A stretch of DNA of 55,814 bases, taken from contig PLGG01000031.1 of NCBI GenBank assembly GCA_003138515.1, forward strand, positions 16,220-72,033. Reading direction: 5' to 3'. A program made the translations under genes and the position numbers. The stretch comes from Acidobacteriaceae bacterium (GTDB lineage: Bacteria > Acidobacteriota > Terriglobia > Terriglobales > Acidobacteriaceae). Of this stretch, positions 50,891 to 55,814 are shown in pieces; position 1 is the stretch's first letter, and each line of letters begins with the position of its first letter. The notes below the pieces were generated by a model. It was not told where the DNA came from. It worked only from the letters and a program-made list of their open reading frames with translations, and searched no databases.

Positions 50891-52327
50891 GTGTCATCGC
50901 GGAGAGCAAGTCGATTGTGGATAAAAGCAGTGAACGGGTGCCCCATCCTAGCCGCGCCTTTGTTTTTGCGGCTAGGGTGGGGCACCGCGGCCCTGCTCAT
51001 CTTCACCCTCCCCGCGCCCGCGCAATATCCCGGCCAGATCGCCAAACCCGAAACGAATGCGCCAGACCTGCGCGCTGTCGCGGTCTTCGAGTGGACCGGC
51101 GATGAAGCGCATCCCAAGGCCGGCCGTCTTGTTCCCGTTTGCATCTACGACGGGCAGGATCTCAATGACGCCGGCGTCTATCTCACCCAGCCCGAGCCGC
51201 TCGCACTGCAAAGCGACGTCGAGTATCAGCTCCAGCACGATGGCCAACCGTCGGGCCTCTTCGACATTGACACCTCCGCCCGCGAGCAAGGCGGCTGGGT
51301 CGGCTACGGCAAGTGGAGACCGTTGACTAAACCCAGCCCAACCCGAACGCAAGTGGCCAAGGTCGGCGAAGAGGACGATGCGCAGAGCGACGTGCCCATT
51401 CTGCACCGCAAGCACCACGCGGCCGATTCGGGTGGCGGCGGAAGCAACTCCGGCTCAGCTTCCGACCCCAACGCGCCCGCTCCCGATCCCGACCGTCCCA
51501 CGCTGCACAAGGGCGGCGACGCTTCAACCACGAATTCCGGCACCAGCTCCGGCGGAACAAATTCCGGTTCCGGCGACTCCGCCAATCCCAAGCTCAAAAA
51601 GAAGAAGAAGGACGACGATCCGGCTTACGTTGAGAACGTCGCTACCTCCACCGATCCTGACCGTCCGCATCTTTTTTATGGCAAGCCATCAAGCTATGGC
51701 GCGCCCGTCCTTCCCAACCTCTTCGGGCTGCCTGTCGATATGCAGCAGACCGTCGCCGTCTCCGACGCGATCGACCGCCCCGAGCATCTATGGAACTACA
51801 CCTGGGCCAACCCTGACGACGAAGACAAGATGAAAACCGCAATGGAAGATCTCGCGCGCACCGCCCTCGGCCTCAATCCGCCACCCGCGCCCAGGCCAAA
51901 GCCCAAATCGGCCGCCACGCACAAAACCCTGAAGCCCGCCGCTCCGCCGCCTCCCCCGCTTCTCGTCGAGCAATTCCGCGTCTTCGAGCTGGCCTATGGC
52001 TCCGGCGCCACCATGGTTCTCTCCGCGCATACCACTGGCGCCGGCGCACAGGAGAAATTCGTAACCTTGATTGCGCAGCCCGATCTCTACGGCGGTGTCG
52101 TCGTCCTCGTCAAGGACGTCACTGACGCCGCGCATCTCGACCTCACGCCTCGCATGCGCCTTGTCGATGCTGTCGATGCCGAGGCCGACAACCGCGGCGA
52201 GCTCCTCTTTGAGCTCCGCGGCGCCACCCAGCGCCAGTTCGCCCTCTATCGCGTCCTTCGCGGCGACGCCAAACGTATCTTCCTCAGCGGCGCTGAATCC
52301 TTCGCCGTCACCGCTGCCCCTAACTAA
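50891..52327 (+). CDS. Exported protein of unknown function, low-complexity middle
   Basis: A 478-residue protein from a GTG with GGAAGCGG upstream; other in-frame starts (TTG 50915, GTG 50930) are possible. Residues 15-47 form a signal peptide ending in LPAPAQ. Residues 50-140 look like a small beta-rich domain (VAVFEWTGDEAHPKAGRLVP, CIYDGQDLNDAGVYL). Then follow a Ser/Gly/Asn-rich stretch, a Lys/Asp cluster (KLKKKKKDDDPAYV), a Pro-rich segment and a C-terminal domain (RVFELAYGSGATMVLSAHT, LLFELRGATQRQFALYRVL). No family recognised; probably periplasmic. The signal peptide is encoded largely by a palindrome. Confidence 0.7.
   Translation: MSSRRASRLWIKAVNGCPILAAPLFLRLGWGTAALLIFTLPAPAQYPGQIAKPETNAPDLRAVAVFEWTGDEAHPKAGRLVPVCIYDGQDLNDAGVYLTQPEPLALQSDVEYQLQHDGQPSGLFDIDTSAREQGGWVGYGKWRPLTKPSPTRTQVAKVGEEDDAQSDVPILHRKHHAADSGGGGSNSGSASDPNAPAPDPDRPTLHKGGDASTTNSGTSSGGTNSGSGDSANPKLKKKKKDDDPAYVENVATSTDPDRPHLFYGKPSSYGAPVLPNLFGLPVDMQQTVAVSDAIDRPEHLWNYTWANPDDEDKMKTAMEDLARTALGLNPPPAPRPKPKSAATHKTLKPAAPPPPPLLVEQFRVFELAYGSGATMVLSAHTTGAGAQEKFVTLIAQPDLYGGVVVLVKDVTDAAHLDLTPRMRLVDAVDAEADNRGELLFELRGATQRQFALYRVLRGDAKRIFLSGAESFAVTAAPN
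50937..50986 (+). repeat. Palindrome forming part of a signal-peptide coding region
   Basis: Nineteen-base stem, 50937-50955 with 50968-50986, one wobble, 12-base T-rich loop. It is opened by GGTGCCCCA, like the repeats at 28211 and 48762, and closed by the complementary TGGGGCACC. Translated in frame as CPILAAPLFLRLGWGT. Confidence 0.85.
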
Positions 52328-52593
52328 CGCAGGTCTCATCGCCCTCGCCGCCCCCGCGCCTTTAGAATCAACCAAGTTCGACCAATGACTGACGTCGAGG
52401 CTGTAAACCGATCTGATCCGCGCAAATCGCCGCGACCCCGAACAGCCGCGCGCAGGTGTTTGCTCTTTGTGCACTGCCCTACGGTACTTTCGCCTGTTCT
52501 TTTCCTGGGCGTCCGCGCATTTTCGCAGGGTGTCCTATACAATTAAGAAGATATAAGTGGGCACATTGACACTTCTCAAGGATTCCCCTCCGC

Positions 52594-53622
52594 ATGGCAT
52601 CTGTAACCTCCGTTCCTTCAACCGACACCGTTGTCACTGAGTCAACTCAGCCCACTTCCCTGATCCCCGAGTCGAATCTCGTTCCCGAGTCGAACACATC
52701 GGCAGCAGCCACCGTCGCCGCCAAAGCCGTTGCCAAGTGGCGCCAGATTCGCATGGGCCGCGCCATGGCAGTCAGCGATGGCTTGAGCTGGCCGATGGTC
52801 TTTGTCATCGCAGTCTTTCACCTGGGCGCGGTGGCTGCGCTCTTCCTCTTCAGTTGGCAGCGTCTGCTGGTCATGGCCATCCTCTATGTTTTGGCCATCA
52901 ACGTCGGCATCGGCATGTGCTATCACCGCCTGCTTACGCATCGCGGCTACCGGGTGCCCAAGTGGCTTGAATACACCATGACGGTTTTTGCTACGCTCTC
53001 GCTTGAGGGCGGCCCCATCTTCTGGGTCTCCACGCATCGCGTTCATCACCAGCTCAGCGATAAAGAAGGCGATCCGCACACCCCGCGCGAAGGCGGCTGG
53101 TGGGCTCACGCCGGATGGATCCTCTTCGGCCAGTCATTGCATCTGCAGATTAAGGCGCTCTCGCGCTACTCGCCCGACCTCAGCCGCGATCGCTTCCATG
53201 TGTGGATGAGCAAGTACCATTGGCTGCCCATCACCGTCAGCGGTGTGCTTCTGCTCTCCCTCGGATGGTACTGGGGCGGCTTTGTGAACGGCGTCGCCAT
53301 GTTCCTCTGGGGCGCGCTGCTTCGCGTAACCCTTGGCCTGCACGCCACCTGGCTCGTCAACTCGGCAACCCACATGTGGGGCAAGCGCCGCTTTGAAACT
53401 CACGACGACTCCCGCAACAGTTGGTGGGTCGCCCTGCTCACCGGCGGCGAGGGCTGGCATAACAACCACCACGCCCACCCCGTCTCCGCGCGCCACGGCC
53501 TCGCCTGGTACGAAATCGATCCCAACTTCTGGGGCATCTGGATCCTGTCCAAACTCGGCCTCGCCCGCAAAGTCCAGGTCGCCAAGTTCGACCGCAAAAA
53601 CCCCAAGCCCGCCGGGCTCTAG
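52594..53622 (+). CDS. Acyl-CoA/acyl-lipid delta-9-type fatty-acid desaturase
   Basis: Membrane di-iron enzyme introducing a double bond into fatty acyl chains, 342 residues. The three His boxes are present: HRLLTH (111-116), HRVHH (148-152) and HNNHH (289-293). Four hydrophobic segments surround them, with GGPIFWVSTHRVHHQLSDKE as the strongest signature. The first 50 residues are Ser/Thr-rich and non-conserved. A -10-like TATACAAT lies about 65 bases upstream. Electron donor is not encoded beside it. Confidence 0.93.
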   Translation: MASVTSVPSTDTVVTESTQPTSLIPESNLVPESNTSAAATVAAKAVAKWRQIRMGRAMAVSDGLSWPMVFVIAVFHLGAVAALFLFSWQRLLVMAILYVLAINVGIGMCYHRLLTHRGYRVPKWLEYTMTVFATLSLEGGPIFWVSTHRVHHQLSDKEGDPHTPREGGWWAHAGWILFGQSLHLQIKALSRYSPDLSRDRFHVWMSKYHWLPITVSGVLLLSLGWYWGGFVNGVAMFLWGALLRVTLGLHATWLVNSATHMWGKRRFETHDDSRNSWWVALLTGGEGWHNNHHAHPVSARHGLAWYEIDPNFWGIWILSKLGLARKVQVAKFDRKNPKPAGL

Positions 53623-53668
53623 CTGTAAAGCTTCACCACGTGATTTGCCCTCTCGCGGTTTTGAATGG

Positions 53669-53832
53669 GCACGACTGCTAGGCCGGGGAATTATCCCCGG
53701 CATCCGAACCGCAAGAAATGATTGCGGGCTTTACTGACTGGGGAAAAGCTGTCTCGAAAAGGCACGAAGTGTCAGGGCACGACTTCAGTCGTGCCGTAAA
53801 GGGGCCAACTGAAATCGGGGCTTCAGCCCCTG
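53669..53832. repeat. Cluster of three hairpins after the desaturase gene
   Basis: Within a 289-base gap: GCCGGGGAATTATCCCCGGC near 53681-53700; GGCACGAC with GTCGTGCC (53776-53783 with 53788-53795, loop TTCA); and GGGGCT with AGCCCC (53817-53830, loop TC). GGGCACGACT is also repeated just before the first of these. They look like REP-type elements and might also terminate transcription. Confidence 0.65.
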
Positions 53833-53911
53833 AGGCTTGTTCTTGACTCAGGCCGGAACCGATTCAATCTTCAGAAAATAATTCCACCAGCCGTAGCCGC
53901 GGCCAGCTCGC

Positions 53912-54205
53912 TTACTTCTTCACCTTCGCCCGCACCCACAGCACCAGGAAAAACGGCAGCGCCACCACCAGCACCAGCACGCCCGCGGGTAACCCGACGT
54001 AGCGGTACGTGTCCACATAGTTCACCGAGTGGCCGCCCAGCACGTTCCACCCCAGCAGCGCGAAAATTGCCACGCACGTCGTCGCGAAAAATGTCAGAAA
54101 CGCCGATGCCACTGCCAGCAGCAGGCTCTGGAACAGGCTGAACCCCTCCAGCGGAAACCCGAACACCGTTTTTCCCCGTCCGCCTTGCGCCGTTTGCTCC
54201 ATCAT
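53912..54205 (-). CDS. Hypothetical two-helix membrane protein
   Basis: A 97-residue protein. Two hydrophobic segments, SLLLAVASAFLTFFATTCVAIFAL and GLPAGVLVLVVALPFFLVLWV, with a short loop NYVDTYRYV and a basic end RAKVKK. AGAGG precedes the first of two adjacent ATGs. It diverges from the gene at 54238 with only 32 bases between start codons. No family recognised. Confidence 0.65.
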   Translation of the reverse strand: MMEQTAQGGRGKTVFGFPLEGFSLFQSLLLAVASAFLTFFATTCVAIFALLGWNVLGGHSVNYVDTYRYVGLPAGVLVLVVALPFFLVLWVRAKVKK

Positions 54206-54223
54206 CGATTGACCTCTCTCGTC

Positions 54224-54229
54224 TAGAAT
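54224..54229 (+). promoter_or_regulatory. -10 element eight bases before the 54238 gene
   Basis: TAGAAT followed by eight bases and ATG, without a ribosome-binding site; leaderless-type geometry. No -35 at proper spacing. Confidence 0.35.
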
Positions 54230-54237
54230 ACAAATTC

Positions 54238-55002
54238 ATGGCCGGTCCTGCACAAATCGAGCTGTGGCAAGCTGACAAAGTCGCCACCCAGGTCGCTATG
54301 CTCGACGCCCCCAATGGCATCCACTACGCCAGTTGGGGCGAAACCCGCGTCCCCGACTCCGATCTCGAGCGTCTCGTCGCTGCCGTCCCTGCGCCGCTCG
54401 CTCCCGCGCTCCGCCAGCGCGCCTACTACTTCGTTCCTCTTGCCATCGCCGACACCGGCGAGAACCTCGTCGCCCCCGCCTACACCGTTGAGCTCGGCGA
54501 CCGCGCCGTCTGCCATCGCAACGCCAGCTTTGGCGACACTGAGGCCGTCTTCCTTTCCACTCGCCTTGTTGAAGACCGCTTTGGCCTCGCCTTCGAATTC
54601 TTCATCAACGTCGCCCACAACTTTGTTGAAGCAGCCGGCGTCCCCGACAGCTTCTCCACCCTCGTCTGGTCGCAGGCTGAGGCGCGGGTCCGCGGAGAAA
54701 CCAGCCAGGACGCCTGGGAAACCCGCCGCCGCGCTCTCGAGCCCCAACCCGGCATCAACCCCTCCGGCGGCGCCAGTATCGACGAGCGCGCGCGCAACGC
54801 CTTTTTCGAGTCGTCCTTCTCTGACGCGCTTGCCATCTACATGCTCTCCCTCGCTGTCGACTTCGACTACCACGACCTCCGCGAGCGCGAGTACCCGCTC
54901 CTCGCCGCTCCCGCGCTTGCCGAGCGCCTTCGTCACGTCGCCGCTCTCTTCCCCTCGAACGCCGGCTACGAATTCCAAATCCACTACCGCCGCAAAGGCT
55001 AG
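54238..55002 (+). CDS. Conserved-looking protein of unknown function
   Basis: A 254-residue soluble protein with no signal peptide or membrane segment. It has complex composition and no repeats, so it is a real gene. Visible features: GIHYASWGETRVPDSDLERL near residues 20-45, FEFFINVAHNFVEAAGVPDSF near residues 120-140, and a hydrophobic helix, FSDALAIYMLSLAVDFDY, near 200. No catalytic motif was recognised. Its start is probably leaderless. Confidence 0.65.
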   Translation: MAGPAQIELWQADKVATQVAMLDAPNGIHYASWGETRVPDSDLERLVAAVPAPLAPALRQRAYYFVPLAIADTGENLVAPAYTVELGDRAVCHRNASFGDTEAVFLSTRLVEDRFGLAFEFFINVAHNFVEAAGVPDSFSTLVWSQAEARVRGETSQDAWETRRRALEPQPGINPSGGASIDERARNAFFESSFSDALAIYMLSLAVDFDYHDLREREYPLLAAPALAERLRHVAALFPSNAGYEFQIHYRRKG

Positions 55003-55120
55003 ACTGGCTGAATAAATGATGTTTTGAAAGGGCACGACAAATGCGGATGTTGAAAACAAATAAGTTGTTGATTTTCCAATAGGCAGAATGGGCCAGATAG
55101 GCCAGATAGGCACATCCCAA

Positions 55121-55140
55121 GCACAAATTAGCACAAAATT
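55121..55140 (+). repeat. Direct repeat, left copy
   Basis: GCACAAATTAGCACAAAATT, matched with minor changes at 55758-55779. TTGCGATCAGG (55208-55218) is likewise repeated exactly at 55743-55753. The pairs flank the membrane-protein gene at 55259. Confidence 0.6.
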
Positions 55141-55228
55141 CCGGCACAGAACGGCTGCATGTATTGGCCGAAACTTCTCAACTGCCGACAACTCGCTCGA
55201 TCTGCCATTGCGATCAGGCCCCGGCGGA

Positions 55229-55234
55229 TATAAT
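55229..55234 (+). promoter_or_regulatory. Consensus -10 upstream of the 55259 gene
   Basis: Perfect TATAAT 24 bases before the ATG. The -35 region (CATTGC at 17 bases) is poor. Confidence 0.45.
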
Positions 55235-55258
55235 ACGTCCGTTCCGCTGTAACAAACC

Positions 55259-55648
55259 ATGTTCACCCACATAGTTAATTTCTTGCTCGGGTTTGTATGG
55301 ATGGACCTTACGACCATCGTCGTGGGCGGGATCGCTTCACTTCTGTCATGGAGGAGGGTCTTAAATGAAAACAGGGCTTTGCCTGCATTCCGTCGTCCTA
55401 AGGCGCTGATCACGTTGACAATTGCAGTGAGCGTCGATCTGATCGCATGGTGTCCGGCGTGGCTTCTACCTAGCTGGGTGAATGCTCTCGTGGCGTTTGG
55501 GCTCGCGCTCAGCGCATTCATTCTGGTCCTCATTGCTTTTGGATTGGGAATACGCGAGCGAAATGGGGCAAGGCCTCTTGTGATCGCAGCTACGGTCATA
55601 ATCGCCGCGGTCAGCGCACCCGGCCTGATCATGATCTGTTTCCCTTGA
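55259..55648 (+). CDS. Hypothetical membrane protein flanked by direct repeats
   Basis: A 129-residue protein with four hydrophobic segments: WMDLTTIVVGGIASLLSW, LITLTIAVSVDLIAWCPAWL, VNALVAFGLALSAFILVLI and LVIAATVIIAAVSAPGLIM. Two Arg/Lys-rich loops separate them. No family recognised. Codon use is less G/C-rich at third positions than in neighbours, and the gene sits between short direct repeats, so it may be a recent acquisition (inference). Confidence 0.6.
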   Translation: MFTHIVNFLLGFVWMDLTTIVVGGIASLLSWRRVLNENRALPAFRRPKALITLTIAVSVDLIAWCPAWLLPSWVNALVAFGLALSAFILVLIAFGLGIRERNGARPLVIAATVIIAAVSAPGLIMICFP

Positions 55649-55757
55649 TCTCACTCTGAAAGGCACGCAAGGGCATCAGCGATATTGCCGAATTACCGGC
55701 TATGCTGAAGTTTCAGCGGCTAATAACGCGCAGTCTCGGTCTTTGCGATCAGGTCGA

Positions 55758-55779
55758 GCACAAAATTAGCACAAGAATT
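55758..55779 (+). repeat. Direct repeat, right copy
   Basis: GCACAAAATTAGCACAAG with flanking matches to 55121-55140. Preceded by the exact second copy of TTGCGATCAGG at 55743-55753. Confidence 0.6.
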
Positions 55780-55814
55780 TGACCGTCCTTTGATAACGTA
55801 GGATTTCTTTCGCA

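Noticed and set aside
52385..52546. 53-residue plus-strand frame before the desaturase
   Set aside because: No ribosome-binding site or similarity; it overlaps the probable desaturase promoter region.
54223..55632. 469-residue minus-strand frame
   Set aside because: Antisense to two plus-strand genes; low-complexity Gly/Val/Asp composition.
1..55814. tRNA, rRNA, CRISPR array, insertion sequence or prophage
   Set aside because: No T-loop-like GTTCGAATC context with an acceptor stem, no regularly spaced 25-40-base repeats, and no transposase, integrase or phage structural gene was found by eye on either strand.

Overview
The window looks like a chromosomal segment of an acidobacterium, most likely class Terriglobia (inference). 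Support comes from the high G+C content, an Oar-type TonB-dependent receptor with an N-terminal carboxypeptidase-regulatory domain, a small di-heme cytochrome of the reaction-centre cytochrome family, an ECF sigma/anti-sigma pair, and many dispersed palindromes and 7-8 bp repeats. No tRNA, rRNA, insertion sequence, CRISPR array or prophage was recognised.

Layout. 1-2.4 kb: end of the ribosomal alpha operon (rpsD-rpoA-rplQ), closed by a hairpin shared with a convergent NusG paralogue. 2.4-8.2 kb, minus strand: a surface-glycan block (RHH protein, small secreted protein, SDR epimerase, WecA/WbpL-type initiating transferase, WbpM/CapD-type dehydratase, NusG-like factor). 8.6-13.8 kb: guaB overlapping a VanZ gene, a VapBC module and an OPT transporter. 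14-17.6 kb: a NamZ-like muramidase divergent from an XRE-cupin regulator and a sugar permease, a possible cell-wall-sugar unit. 17.6-22.3 kb: HDOD protein, anti-sigma and sigma factor, DUF6569 protein. 22.4-25 kb: tetraheme cytochrome c, four-cluster Fe-S protein and NrfD-like quinone-site protein with no catalytic subunit beside them. 25-28 kb: folD-coaE and an HtrA-type protease.

28.3-31.7 kb: a two-part membrane/lipoprotein ORF, a 660-base hairpin-rich gap and an M3-type peptidase. 31.8-33.5 kb: purM-purN. 33.7-35.1 kb: an XRE regulator with duplicated operator-like sites, followed by four small membrane protein genes, three of which share a C-terminal signature; this is the best candidate for an undescribed system. 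35-41 kb: hemL, NodB deacetylase, GT2-GtrA glycosyltransferase, panB-panC. 41-45.8 kb: TonB receptor with a small periplasmic partner, then an Fpg/Nei glycosylase. 46-55.8 kb: DUF1761 protein, ridA, msrB, rpmB, cytochrome c, 3-methyladenine glycosylase, bcp, a fatty-acid desaturase and several unrecognised proteins.

A second theme is repeat biology. Degenerate heptamer arrays stand as inverted pairs inside operons, including the essential rpsD-rpoA-rplQ operon. Octamer arrays are translated inside two proteins. Palindromes are also translated, one of them forming most of a signal peptide. All functional calls rest on motif recognition by eye; no database search was run.
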